Source: Gemmatimonadota bacterium
Lineage (GTDB): Bacteria; Gemmatimonadota; Gemmatimonadetes; JACCXV01; JAHWKZ01
Direction: 5' to 3'
Assembly (NCBI GenBank): GCA_019347645.1
Contig: JAHWKZ010000003.1
Location: forward strand, 1-38,951
DNA: 38,951 nt
How positions within the stretch are numbered: position 1 is the stretch's first letter; each line of letters opens with the position of its first letter. Positions 30,584 through 38,951 of the stretch are shown here, in pieces. The notes under the pieces are model-generated. The model was given only the letters and a program-made list of their open reading frames with translations. It made no database searches and had not been told where the DNA came from. The position numbers and the translations under genes were made by a program.

Positions 30584-31828
30584 TCACTCCTCGAACCGCT
30601 TCACGGCCAGCACCGCGTTGTGGCCTCCGAAGCCGAACGAGTTCGTCAGCGCGGCTCCCACCTCCGCCTCCCGCATCGTGTTGGGGACGTAGTCGAGGTC
30701 GCACTGCGGGTCGGGGTTCTCGAGATTGATGGTGGGAGGCACTTTCCCCTCGGCCAGCACCATCGAGGTGATGACGAACTCCAGCCCTCCGGCGCCGCCG
30801 AGCAGGTGACCGGTCATCGACTTGGTGGATCCCACCATCATGTCGTGGGCGTGGTCGCCGAAGACCGATTTGATCGCCATCGTCTCGTACTCGTCGTTGA
30901 ACGGGGTCGAGGTGCCGTGGGCGTTCACGTAGTCGTAGGCCTCGGGCTCGAGACCGCTCTCCTCCACCGCCAGTCGCATGGCCCGGGCGGCACCCTCGCC
31001 GTTGGGGGCAGGGGCGGTGATGTGATAGGCGTCGGCGGTCATTCCCACCCCGACGATCTCGGCGTAGATGCGCTCGGCGCCGCGCGCCTTCGCGTGATCG
31101 AGCTCCTCGAGCACCACCATGCCGGCTCCCTCGCCGAGGACGAAGCCGTCGCGCTCCGCGTCGAAGGGACGGCTGGCTCGCTCGGGCTCGTCGTTGCGCG
31201 TCGACATCGCCTTCATCGCCGCGAATCCGCCGATGGACATCGGGGTGACGGCCGCCTCGGTGCCGCCGCAGACGATGGCGTCGGCGTCACCGTGCTCGAT
31301 CAGCCGGAACGCATCGCCGATCGCGTGGGCGCTCGACGCGCAGGCGGATACGGTGCAGTAGTTGGGACCCTTGGCGCCGTGACGCATGGATACGATCCCG
31401 GCGGCGATGTCCGGGATCATCATGGGGATGTAGAACGGGCTGATCTTGGAGGGACCGCCCTCGAGGAAGCGCGAGGTCTGGATCTCGTGGGTGCCGATGC
31501 CGCCGATCCCGGAGCCGATGATGACCCCCACCCGGGTCGCCTCCTCGGTCTCCATGTCGAGACCCGAGTCGGCCATCGCCATCGCGGAGGCGGCGACGGC
31601 GAACTGCGTGAACAGATCCTGCCGTCGGGCCTCCTTCCGGTCCATCCACGCGTCCGGATCGAACCCGTCGACTTCGGCCGCGATCTTCGTCGCGAACCCC
31701 GACGGGTCGAAGCGGGTGATGGTGCGGACGCCGGAGACACCCTTCAGAAGGTTTTCCCACGTCGTCGCCAGGTCGTTCCCCAACCCGGTGAGGCATCCCA
31801 TCCCGGTGACGACGACGCGGCGACCCAC
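30584..31828 (-). CDS. fabF: 3-oxoacyl-[acyl-carrier-protein] synthase II
   Basis: 414 residues. Condensing enzyme for chain elongation from malonyl-ACP. The catalytic triad is complete: cysteine in VSACASSAHAIG, histidine in VNAHGTSTPFNDEYE, second histidine in STKSMTGHLLGGAG. The gatekeeper loop SFGFGGHNA is present near the C-terminus. The start is GTG 31828, giving VGRRVVVTGMG, 5 nt after the acpP stop. The acpP-fabF order is the usual one. Confidence 0.96.
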   Translation of the reverse strand: MGRRVVVTGMGCLTGLGNDLATTWENLLKGVSGVRTITRFDPSGFATKIAAEVDGFDPDAWMDRKEARRQDLFTQFAVAASAMAMADSGLDMETEEATRVGVIIGSGIGGIGTHEIQTSRFLEGGPSKISPFYIPMMIPDIAAGIVSMRHGAKGPNYCTVSACASSAHAIGDAFRLIEHGDADAIVCGGTEAAVTPMSIGGFAAMKAMSTRNDEPERASRPFDAERDGFVLGEGAGMVVLEELDHAKARGAERIYAEIVGVGMTADAYHITAPAPNGEGAARAMRLAVEESGLEPEAYDYVNAHGTSTPFNDEYETMAIKSVFGDHAHDMMVGSTKSMTGHLLGGAGGLEFVITSMVLAEGKVPPTINLENPDPQCDLDYVPNTMREAEVGAALTNSFGFGGHNAVLAVKRFEE

Positions 31829-31833
31829 CGAGC

Positions 31834-32070
<237 letters not shown>

Positions 32071-32108
32071 TCGCTCTCCTCCCGCACCGCGAGTCTACCG
32101 GAGCGCGC

Positions 32109-32858
32109 TCACCGGGTGAGCCCGCCGTCCACACAGATGACTTGGCCGGTAATATAGCCCGCGAGCGGGGAGGCGATAAACACCGCCAGGTTCGCGACGT
32201 CCCGTGGATCCCCCAGCCGGCCGGCCGGGATCCGGCTCGCGTAGTCCGCCTTCGCCGCCTCGCCGATCGCGCCGGTCATCTCCGTCTCGATGTATCCCGG
32301 AGCGATCGCGTTCGCGGTGACGCCGCGGGCCGCGACCTCGGCGGCGAGCGATTTGGTGAAGCCGATCAGGCCGGCCTTGCTGGCCGCGTAGTTCGATTGG
32401 CCCGGATTGCCGGTGAGGCCCACGACCGAGCTGACGTTGAGGATCCTCCCGTAGCGCTGGCGGATCATCGAGCGGACGGCCAGGCGGCACCAGTGGAACG
32501 CCCCGGACAGGTTGACCGCGAGGACGTCCTCCCACTCCTCGTCCTTCATCCTCAGCAGCAGGTTGTCGCGGGTCATGCCCGCGTTGTTGACCAGGATGTC
32601 GAGACCCTCCCAGGCCTCCGTCACATCGTCCCACGCACGACCCACGTCGGTGGCGCTCGAGACGTCACCGACCAGCGCCAGCGAACGGACCCCCCTGCCG
32701 ACGATCGCTTCGGCGGCCTCCCGGACCGACCCCTCGCTCCGCGCGAACACGGCCACGTCCGCCCCCGACTCCGCCAGGGCCTCGGCGATCGCACGGCCGA
32801 TCCCGCGATTGCCACCGGTGACCAGCGCGCGCTTCTCGGAGAGATCGATCCCGATCAC
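32109..32858 (-). CDS. fabG: 3-oxoacyl-[acyl-carrier-protein] reductase
   Basis: 249-residue short-chain dehydrogenase that reduces 3-oxoacyl-ACP with NADPH. It has the nucleotide motif TGGNRGIGRAIAEAL, LVNNAGMTRDNLLLRM, catalytic Ser in NVSSVVG, YAASKAG with Tyr and Lys, and the C-terminal GYITGQVICVDGGLT. Arg after the glycine motif (GGNRGIG) and the following ARS fit NADPH. GTG 32858 overlaps the fabD stop as GTGA. Confidence 0.96.
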   Translation of the reverse strand: MIGIDLSEKRALVTGGNRGIGRAIAEALAESGADVAVFARSEGSVREAAEAIVGRGVRSLALVGDVSSATDVGRAWDDVTEAWEGLDILVNNAGMTRDNLLLRMKDEEWEDVLAVNLSGAFHWCRLAVRSMIRQRYGRILNVSSVVGLTGNPGQSNYAASKAGLIGFTKSLAAEVAARGVTANAIAPGYIETEMTGAIGEAAKADYASRIPAGRLGDPRDVANLAVFIASPLAGYITGQVICVDGGLTR

Positions 32859-33778
32859 CGCGCGGCCAGCTCTTCCAGGTCCGCGGGTCCACCGACCGCG
32901 GATCCCTCCAGGTCGCGATCGATCCGCTTGAGCAGGCCCGTCAGCACGCTGCCCGCTCCCGGTTCGTAGAACGTCGTGGCGCCCGACTCCCTGAGCTCCA
33001 TCACGCACTCCACCCATCGAACCGGCGCGGTGAGCTGGCGGAGCAGTCGATCGGAGATCGCGTCGGGGTCGACGACCGGCCGGGCGTCCACGTTGGCCAC
33101 CACCGGAATCCGCGGGGTCCCCACCTCGACCTCGTCGAGCGCGGCCGCCAGCCGCTCCGCGGCCGGGGCCATCAGGGGCGAATGGAACGCGCCCGAGACC
33201 TGGAGCTCGATCGCCCGCCGTGCACCGTGGTCCCGCGCCACCTCGACGGCGCGGCGGACGGCGGCGGTCGAGCCCGAGATCACGATCTGTCCCGGGGCGT
33301 TGTAGTTGGCGGGTTCGAGCACCTCGTCGCCCTCGCGGACGGCCGCGCAGAGCTCCTCCACCGCGGCGGGCTCCATCCCGAAGACGGCGGCCATGGTCCC
33401 CGGCCGGGCGCGGCCGGCGTCGGCCATCGCCTCGCCGCGGGTCCGGACAAGGCCCAGCGCTTCATCGAACGCCAGGCTCCCCGCCGCCACGTGGGCGCTG
33501 AACTCGCCCAGCGAGTGGCCCGCCGCCACCGTGGGATGGATCCCTCGCGCCGCGAGCACCCGGACGGCCGCGACCGAATGTGTCAACAGGGCCGGCTGGG
33601 CGTTCTGGGTGGCGGTCAGCTCCTCCTCCGGCCCGTTCCAGCAAAGCTCCGAGAGCGCGAAGCCCAGGACCTCGTCGGCTTCCTCGAACGTCCGACGCGC
33701 CTCGGGGAAGGCCTCCGCCAGCTCGCGCCCCATCCCCACCACCTGGCTCCCCTGCCCCGGCATCTGGAAGGCGATCAC
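32855..33778 (-). CDS. fabD: Malonyl CoA-acyl carrier protein transacylase
   Basis: 307 residues. It loads malonate from CoA onto ACP. Motifs: FQMPGQGSQVVGMGREL, the nucleophile serine in AAGHSLGEFSAHVAAG, Arg in VRTRGEAM, catalytic His in VSGAFHSPLMAPA, and the ending YEPGAGSVLTGLLKRI. GTG 33778 overlaps the fabH stop as GTGA, and fabG in turn overlaps this gene. Confidence 0.96.
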   Translation of the reverse strand: MIAFQMPGQGSQVVGMGRELAEAFPEARRTFEEADEVLGFALSELCWNGPEEELTATQNAQPALLTHSVAAVRVLAARGIHPTVAAGHSLGEFSAHVAAGSLAFDEALGLVRTRGEAMADAGRARPGTMAAVFGMEPAAVEELCAAVREGDEVLEPANYNAPGQIVISGSTAAVRRAVEVARDHGARRAIELQVSGAFHSPLMAPAAERLAAALDEVEVGTPRIPVVANVDARPVVDPDAISDRLLRQLTAPVRWVECVMELRESGATTFYEPGAGSVLTGLLKRIDRDLEGSAVGGPADLEELAAR

Positions 33779-34770
33779 AGGCGGAACACCATGCTGCCCC
33801 AGGCGAGACCGCCGCCGAAGGCGGTCATCAGGATGGTGGCGCCCTCGCCGACCAGCTCCCGCTTTCGGACCTCGTCGAGGCCGATCGGAATCGATGCGCT
33901 GGAGGTGTTGCCGTAGCGGTCGATGTTCACGTAGACCCGGTCCATCTCCACGCCCAGGCGCTTGGCCACGCCCTCGATGATCCGGATGTTCGCCTGGTGG
34001 GGGACGACGAGGTCGATGTCGTCGATGGTGAGGCCCGCTCGATGGAGCGCGATCCGGCTGGAGGTGTCCATCTGGAGGACCGCGTTCTTGAATACCTCGC
34101 GACCCTCCTGTCGGACGTACTCCATCCGCTCGGCGCGGGTCTCCTCGGTGGAGGGCCGCGCCGCCCCGCCGGCGGGGCGCCAGAGCAGCTCGGCCAGCCG
34201 CCCGTCGGTCTGCATGTGGGTGGAGAGGATGCTCGAGCCGTTCTCCCCCGACCTGCCGAACAACGCCGCGCCGGCGCCGTCGCCGAACAAGACGCAGGTG
34301 GTGCGGTCGGTGTAGTCGATGATGGCGCTCATCTTCTCGGCGCCGATCACCAGAATCGTCTCGAACCCGTCGGAGCGGAGGAACCCGTCGGCGATCTTCA
34401 CTCCGTAGAGCCATCCCGCGCAGGCGGCCGAGACGTCGAAGGCGACGGCGTTGTGGGCCCCCATCAGGGCCTGGGCCTCGCACGACGTGGAAGGGAGCAG
34501 GTGATCGGGCGTGGCCGTGGAGAGCACGATCACGTCGAGGTCCAGCGGGTCGATCCCCGCCTCCTCAAGCGCCCTCGTCCCCGCGCCGGCGGCGAGATCG
34601 GCGGTATTCTGCCCCTCCTCGCACATCCGCCGCTCCTTGATGCCGGTGCGGGTCGTGATCCATTCGTCGGTGGTGTCGATGAACTTTTCGAAGTCGGCGT
34701 TGGTGACCACCTTCTCCGGAACCTCCAGGCCGGTTCCCCGGAGCGTCGCCCCGATCCCGCCGCGGCTCAT
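33775..34770 (-). CDS. fabH: 3-oxoacyl-[acyl-carrier-protein] synthase III
   Basis: 331 residues. It starts fatty-acid synthesis by joining an acyl-CoA primer to malonyl-ACP. Cys is in DVSAACAGWLYG, His in VVPHQANIRI and Asn in RYGNTSSASIPIGL. The substrate-pocket start DTTDEWITTRTGIKERR is conserved. ATG 34770 overlaps plsX as ATGA. Confidence 0.96.
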   Translation of the reverse strand: MSRGGIGATLRGTGLEVPEKVVTNADFEKFIDTTDEWITTRTGIKERRMCEEGQNTADLAAGAGTRALEEAGIDPLDLDVIVLSTATPDHLLPSTSCEAQALMGAHNAVAFDVSAACAGWLYGVKIADGFLRSDGFETILVIGAEKMSAIIDYTDRTTCVLFGDGAGAALFGRSGENGSSILSTHMQTDGRLAELLWRPAGGAARPSTEETRAERMEYVRQEGREVFKNAVLQMDTSSRIALHRAGLTIDDIDLVVPHQANIRIIEGVAKRLGVEMDRVYVNIDRYGNTSSASIPIGLDEVRKRELVGEGATILMTAFGGGLAWGSMVFRL

Positions 34771-35837
34771 CCGGCTCCCCCGCTCTTCCCGGCCCCGACG
34801 CCGGTCGGCGTCTCGTCCGCGCCGGCGGGCGTCCCCGAACCCGCCTCCTCGCGGACCGCCCGTTCGATGCTGCGGTGCAGAGCGCGCTCGGAGGCCACTT
34901 TGGCGACCCGGATGGCGTTGCCCATCGCCTTCACGCTGGAGCCGCCGTGGCCGATGATCACCACGCCGTCGATGCCCAGGAGCGGCGCCCCGCCGTGCTC
35001 GGCGTAGTCGAGACGGCGCTCGAGCGAGGCGAAGGCCGGCTCCATCAGAGCCGCGCCCATTCGCGAACGCAGGCTTCGATCCACCGCCTCCCGGATGGCG
35101 TCGGTGAAGAAGTCGATCATCGACTCGCCGAACTTGAGCAGGATGTTGCCGACGAAGCCGTCGCAGACCACGACGTCGACCGAGCCCTCGAGGACGTCCC
35201 TCCCCTCGACGTTGCCCACGAACTCCAGCCGGCTCCCCGCCAGGAGCGCGTGCGCCGCCACCGTCAGCTCGTTCCCCTTCGTCGGCTCCTCGCCGATCGA
35301 GAGGAGGCCGACCTTCGGCCGCTCTCGGCCCAGGATCTCGCGGGCGTAGAGGTGTCCCATGAGGCCGAACTGGAGGAGGTGCCGGGGCCGGGCGTCGACG
35401 TTGGCCCCGACGTCCAGGACGAGGCACGGCTCGCGTCGGGTGGGCCAGACGGTGACGATCGCCGGCCGGCTGATGGTCTCGACCCGTCCCAGCGTGGCCA
35501 GCGCGGCCGCCATGACCGCTCCGGTGTTGCCCGCCGACACGAACGCGTGAGCCTTGCCGCTCTTCTGCAGCTCGAGACCCACCCGGATCGACGATTCGCG
35601 CTTGCTCCGCACCGCCGCCACCGGAGGCTCGTCCATCCCCACCACCTGGGGCGCGTGGACCAGCCGCAATCCACTCCCGAAGCCGCGGCCGATCAGCGGC
35701 CGAACCCGCGACTCGTCGCCCACCAGCAGGATCTCGAGGTCGCTCCCCGCCTCGCGCAGCGCGGCGATCGCCCCGCGGACCGGCGTCTCAGGCGCGTGAT
35801 CGCCCCCCATGGCATCGACGGCGATCGTCATGGCCAC
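34767..35837 (-). CDS. plsX: Phosphate acyltransferase PlsX
   Basis: 356 residues. It makes acyl-phosphate from acyl-ACP for glycerolipid synthesis. Motifs: IAVDAMGGDHAPE, FVSAGNTGAVMAAAL, CLVLDVGANVDARP and VCDGFVGNILLKFGES. GTG 35837 is preferred to ATG 35831, because GGAGG lies 7 nt before the GTG. A Gly/Pro/Ala-rich tail of about 30 residues follows the conserved core. It links fatty-acid synthesis to phospholipid synthesis within the operon. Confidence 0.96.
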   Translation of the reverse strand: MAMTIAVDAMGGDHAPETPVRGAIAALREAGSDLEILLVGDESRVRPLIGRGFGSGLRLVHAPQVVGMDEPPVAAVRSKRESSIRVGLELQKSGKAHAFVSAGNTGAVMAAALATLGRVETISRPAIVTVWPTRREPCLVLDVGANVDARPRHLLQFGLMGHLYAREILGRERPKVGLLSIGEEPTKGNELTVAAHALLAGSRLEFVGNVEGRDVLEGSVDVVVCDGFVGNILLKFGESMIDFFTDAIREAVDRSLRSRMGAALMEPAFASLERRLDYAEHGGAPLLGIDGVVIIGHGGSSVKAMGNAIRVAKVASERALHRSIERAVREEAGSGTPAGADETPTGVGAGKSGGAG

Positions 35838-35935
35838 GCGGGTTCCTCCGGGTTGGTGGCTCGGGCGGCGGTCGGTGATGAAGAGCGGTCCTCGCAGCGG
35901 AATCCTCCGACCGCGGCCTCACGCCGGGAAGCGCC

Positions 35936-36118
35936 CTAGAACTCCTCGACGTCGATGACCTGACGCCCCGCGTAATGCCCGCAGTGGGGGCAAACGCGGT
36001 GCGGGATCTTCGGCTGCAGGCACTTGTCGCACTTCACGACCGTCGGCGCGGTCGCCTTCTTGTGAGTCCGGCGCTTCCGCTGCCGGGACTTGCTGATCTT
36101 CCTCTTCGGTACGGCCAT
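35936..36118 (-). CDS. rpmF: 50S ribosomal protein L32
   Basis: 60 residues: basic start AVPKRKISKSRQRKRRTHKK, then a four-cysteine zinc ribbon (CDKC and CPHC). ATG 36118 has the GAGGTG site. Position between yceD and plsX is the classic one. Confidence 0.97.
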   Translation of the reverse strand: MAVPKRKISKSRQRKRRTHKKATAPTVVKCDKCLQPKIPHRVCPHCGHYAGRQVIDVEEF

Positions 36119-36181
36119 CGTGTCACCTCGTTTTGTTGATATCCTATGTTACTGCGGCACATTGGATTGCCGCCGATCGAC

Positions 36182-36709
36182 TCAACCTTTTTCTCCGAGG
36201 TCGAGCTTCTCCAGCTCGCCCCATCGCGAGTCCACCGTCTCCACGGTGCAACTGCATTCCTTCTCGTTGCGGTTCGTGCCGCAGACGGGGCAGATGCCCT
36301 TGCACTCCTCCCGGCAGACGGGATACCGCTCGGTCTCGAGGAACAGCCGGTCGCGAACCTGGCGGTCGATCTCGATCCCCGCCGCGCCGCGATCGATCCA
36401 CACGATGTCGTCGTCGCCCGGCTCGTCGGACTCCTCGGCGTCCCGCCCGGGCTCCTGGAACACCGTCCGGAACGTCTCGTCGATCTCGACGGCGGTCGGC
36501 ACCAGGCACCGGCGGCACGGCTCCAACGCCGTTCCCCGAATGCGGGCGGTCATCACGAACGTCCGCTGCGCCGGGTGGACGAGCTCGACGTCGACCCCGA
36601 TCGGCTCGCGGATCTCGAAGTCGTATCCTTCGAGGACCGGATGGTCGGGACCGATCTCGAAGCGCTCCTCGAGCCGCCCCTCCCGGAGTTTGGTCAGGTC
36701 TAGTCGCAT
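36182..36709 (-). CDS. YceD/DUF177 family protein
   Basis: 175 residues from ATG 36709. It has the usual N-terminal MRLDLTKLREG, a beta-rich core with the first CRRC pair, and a C-terminal ...CREECKGICPVCGTNRNEKEC cluster that resembles a metal site. The YceD family is linked to 23S rRNA accumulation and nearly always precedes rpmF, as here. The candidate promoter 36719-36747 leaves a leader of only about 3 nt. Confidence 0.9.
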   Translation of the reverse strand: MRLDLTKLREGRLEERFEIGPDHPVLEGYDFEIREPIGVDVELVHPAQRTFVMTARIRGTALEPCRRCLVPTAVEIDETFRTVFQEPGRDAEESDEPGDDDIVWIDRGAAGIEIDRQVRDRLFLETERYPVCREECKGICPVCGTNRNEKECSCTVETVDSRWGELEKLDLGEKG

Positions 36710-36718
36710 GAACGGTCG

Positions 36719-36747
36719 AAAATACCGCTCCGCCGAGGCGGCATCAA
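36719..36747 (-). promoter_or_regulatory. Candidate sigma-70 promoter of the yceD-rpmF-fab operon
   Basis: TTGATG (36747-36742), 17-nt spacer, TATTTT (36724-36719). The -10 and its GG context match the rpsT promoter. The ATG of yceD lies 9 nt past the -10. Confidence 0.5.
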
Positions 36748-36759
36748 ACCGAACGGACG

Positions 36760-37224
36760 CTACGGCAGGACCTCCCGCTCGCCCACGTCCCGCGAACCCG
36801 CCCCGCCCGCAGGCGCCGATCGCCCGAAGAAGAAGTCGATCTCGCGCGCGGCGTTCTCGGGGGAGTCGGAAGCGTGGATGGCGTTGCGCTCCACCGATTC
36901 GGCGTAGAGCCGGCGCACGGTGCCCTCCTCCGCCTCCTCCGGGTCCGTCGCGCCGATCGTCTCGCGGAGCGCCGAGATCGCGTCCTCGCGCTCCAGGACC
37001 ATCGGCACGCAGGGACCGCTCGTCATGAACTCCACCAGGGAGCCGTAGAACGGCCGCCCGGCGTGGACCTCGTAGAAGCGACGCGCCTCGGCCGTGGAGA
37101 GTCGCTCCATTCGCATCTCCTTCACCTCGAAACCGGCGCCCTCGAGATGTGCGAGGACCTTGCCGATCCGGCTCCTCGACACCACGTCCGGCTTGATGAT
37201 CGCGAGGGTTCGCTCCACGGCCAT
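36760..37224 (-). CDS. ndk: Nucleoside diphosphate kinase
   Basis: 154 residues. It has TLAIIKPDVVSR, the FYEVHAGRPFYGSLVEFM region, VLEREDAISALRETIGATDP and the catalytic histidine in NAIHASDSPENAAREI. It exchanges the terminal phosphate among NTPs. The Gly/Ala/Glu-rich tail is longer than the usual 140-residue form. ATG 37224 has AAGGAG nearby. Confidence 0.95.
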   Translation of the reverse strand: MAVERTLAIIKPDVVSRSRIGKVLAHLEGAGFEVKEMRMERLSTAEARRFYEVHAGRPFYGSLVEFMTSGPCVPMVLEREDAISALRETIGATDPEEAEEGTVRRLYAESVERNAIHASDSPENAAREIDFFFGRSAPAGGAGSRDVGEREVLP

Positions 37225-37269
37225 GCAGGGACTCCTTTCGAGGGATTCGGTGCGACCGCCGGGGCCGGA

Positions 37270-38163
37270 TCAGAACTGGAGCAGTTTCCGGATCAGCGAG
37301 CGCCGGGAGATCAGTCCGACCCACCGGCCGTCCTTGGTGAGCGGGAGCGGGTCGACGTTCTTGTTCACGATGATCGACGCAGCCTCGGAGATCGACGCGT
37401 CGGTGGGAAGGCACATGACCGCCTTGCTCATCACGTCCTTCACCGACTTTCCCTCACCGGGCTGATCGATGTCGCCGTCCCCCTCGAAGGCGCGGAGGTA
37501 GCCCGGCAGGAAGGAGCGGATCAGGTCCTTCTCGCTGATCATCCCGAGGATCTCGTCGCGCTTGTTGACCACGGGGAGGCCGGAGTGGCGGCCGCGGGCC
37601 ATGATCCGCGCCGCGTCGCGAAGGTCCATGTCGGGATAGACCCGCGCCGACGCGGGATCCATCACGTCCACCACGCTCAGCTTCTGGATCCGCTGGGCCC
37701 CCGCAATGGCCTCGAGGTCGGCGATCTCCTCGGCGGTCCTCGCGGCCTCGATCGCTTCGATCACGCCTTCGGTCCGGAGCATGTGCGCGGTGGTGGCGAC
37801 CTCCTCCAGATAACCGCTGCCGGCCCCCTTCGAGGCGGCCACCAGCGCGAAGACGCGACCGCGGGTCTCCTCGCCCTCGGTGGGAACCCGGAGTGGCTTC
37901 TCGGTCACCCCGAGCACGACGAGCGTTCCGTCCACGGCCTCCGACCGCAGGTGCGGCAGGAACGCCCCTCCGCCCAGGGCCAGCGTGTCGTCCCCGCCCA
38001 GTCCCGAGATCTCCTTCAGGAGCCGCTCGCGGTCCACCACGTTCGGCTGCGCCGCCGCGAACTCGCCCAGCTCGTCCAGCAGCTCGGCGTACGAGGTCGC
38101 CTCGAGCCGGGGCACGATCCGCGAGGCATCGAGCGTCGGCCGCGATGGCCTACGCGCGGGCAA
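37270..38163 (-). CDS. PTS EIIA-like domain fused to a CBS pair
   Basis: 297 residues. Residues 20-150 are an EIIA/PtsN-like domain with a candidate phospho-histidine in [14 protein letters not shown] (His71). Residues about 165-297 are two CBS domains ([18 protein letters not shown]... and [18 protein letters not shown]...), with [20 protein letters not shown] between them. CBS pairs bind adenosine ligands, so the protein may join PTS signalling to energy state. The start is TTG 38163 with GGAGG 7 nt before it, overlapping the sucD stop by 14 nt; GTG 38115 is an alternative. Confidence 0.85.
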   Translation of the reverse strand: MPARRPSRPTLDASRIVPRLEATSYAELLDELGEFAAAQPNVVDRERLLKEISGLGGDDTLALGGGAFLPHLRSEAVDGTLVVLGVTEKPLRVPTEGEETRGRVFALVAASKGAGSGYLEEVATTAHMLRTEGVIEAIEAARTAEEIADLEAIAGAQRIQKLSVVDVMDPASARVYPDMDLRDAARIMARGRHSGLPVVNKRDEILGMISEKDLIRSFLPGYLRAFEGDGDIDQPGEGKSVKDVMSKAVMCLPTDASISEAASIIVNKNVDPLPLTKDGRWVGLISRRSLIRKLLQF

Positions 38164-38951
38164 GGGCCCCCTCCACCAATCCGACGATCTCGGCCGGCCG
38201 CTCGGCCACCTCTATCCCGTGCTCGCGGAAGGCGGCGATCTTCTCCGCGGCCGTCCCCTCGCTGCCGGAGATGATCGCTCCGGCATGTCCCATCCGGCGT
38301 CCCGGCGGCGCGGTCCGGCCGGCGATGAAGCCGACCACCGGGATCGACATCTCGGAGTCGACCCAGGCGGCGGCCTCCTGCTCGTCGGTGCCGCCGATCT
38401 CGCCGATCATCACCACCGCGTCGGTGTCGGGATCGCCCTCGAAGAGCTCGAGGGCGTCGATGAAGGTGGTGCCGATGATCGGGTCGCCGCCGATCCCGAT
38501 GCAGGTCGACTGGCCGAGATCGGCGCCGGTCAGGTGGTGGATCACCTCGTAGGTCAGCGTGCCGCTCCTCGAGACCAGACCGATCCGGCCGGGCTTCACG
38601 ATCTGGCCCGGCAGGATCCCCACCTTGCACTTGCCCGGGCTGATCAACCCGGGGCAGTTCGGACCCACCAGCCGCGCGCCCCGGTCGCGCACGAAGGCCA
38701 TCGCCTTCGTCATGTCGAGGACCGGGATCCCCTCGGTGAGCAGCGAGGCGAAGGCCAGCGCCTCGGCGTGGGCCCAGTCGATCCCGCCCTCCGGGCCCAC
38801 GGCCTCGCGGCGGCGCTCGAGCTGCTTGACCAGCTTGGGGTGGATCGTGAAGCCCTCGGGGACCTGCAGCAGCTCCTCGTTGATGCTGCGCAGCCGGTCG
38901 CCCGAGACGGCGGTCTTCACATCGGGGCTGGGGGAGCGGTCGAGCTGGTAC
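38150..38951 (-). CDS. Succinyl-CoA synthetase alpha C-terminal part joined to a 2-oxoglutarate dehydrogenase E1 fragment
   Basis: The frame is open to the window end. The last about 195 residues are SucD from mid-protein onward: [63 protein letters not shown], and the phospho-histidine in [13 protein letters not shown]. The first about 71 residues are not Suc[32 protein letters not shown] and [17 protein letters not shown] belong to E1 of 2-oxoglutarate dehydrogenase (Kgd/SucA). The switch falls at TEGIPV (38737-38720), a hexapeptide found in both families. The N-terminal CoA-binding Rossmann domain of SucD is missing. Probably an assembly join or broken gene rather than a working fusion. 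Confidence 0.85.
   Translation of the reverse strand, partial: YQLDRSPSPDVKTAVSGDRLRSINEELLQVPEGFTIHPKLVKQLERRREAVGPEGGIDWAHAEALAFASLLTEGIPVLDMTKAMAFVRDRGARLVGPNCPGLISPGKCKVGILPGQIVKPGRIGLVSRSGTLTYEVIHHLTGADLGQSTCIGIGGDPIIGTTFIDALELFEGDPDTDAVVMIGEIGGTDEQEAAAWVDSEMSIPVVGFIAGRTAPPGRRMGHAGAIISGSEGTAAEKIAAFREHGIEVAERPAEIVGLVEGALARA

Overview
This is a GC-rich bacterial window in which nearly all genes lie on the minus strand; only rpsT and one 43-residue membrane protein are on the plus strand. Three predicted lipoproteins with Glu after the lipid Cys, a sigma-54 regulator, archaeal-type RtcB/archease RNA repair and a Kgd-type 2-oxoglutarate dehydrogenase fragment suggest an uncultured diderm. 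A candidate phylum near Eisenbacteria, Latescibacteria or Gemmatimonadota would fit, but I cannot fix the phylum from sequence alone. No insertion sequence, phage or CRISPR array was seen. Many adjacent genes share a 4-nt GTGA or ATGA overlap, which helps fix start sites.

Layout from left to right. 1-3258: a leftward operon for an M50 protease, trpS, scpA, scpB and a pseudouridine synthase cut by the window edge. 3437-3694: rpsT. 3714-7298: archease, rtcB, class II aldolase and degV. 7383-15079: the accessory locus described next. 15185-19230: YtxH protein, a small protein, hyuA and hyuB. 19320-20494: rhomboid protease, the Lmo0937-type peptide and tRNA-Leu(GAG). 20522-24881: secG, the gap-pgk-tpiA glycolytic operon and comF. 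24999-28724: secreted TPR protein, YwlE-like phosphatase, YrdC protein, purB, purE. 28889-36709: the classic yceD-rpmF-plsX-fabH-fabD-fabG-acpP-fabF-rnc-mtnP operon. 36760-38951: ndk, an EIIA-CBS fusion and a sucD reading frame joined to a fragment of 2-oxoglutarate dehydrogenase E1.

The most interesting region is 7383-15079. Two cassettes each begin with an almost perfect sigma-54 promoter (TGGTACG-N4-TTGCW), followed by a c-di-GMP class I (GEMM-I) riboswitch and then a ZU5-like lipoprotein gene. Cassette 1 continues with a second lipoprotein and a TPR protein. Cassette 2 continues with a TPR protein, a 20-codon micro-ORF and a TPR/HD-GYP protein with all the motifs of an active c-di-GMP phosphodiesterase. 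Directly upstream lies a sigma-54 activator with a degenerate receiver domain. A short palindrome (MACG-N3-CGTK) recurs in the three intergenic regions of this locus and could be the activator's binding site. Together this looks like a self-contained circuit: activator plus sigma-54 turn on transcription, the riboswitches read c-di-GMP, and one product lowers c-di-GMP. The elements are read directly from sequence; the circuit logic is inference.
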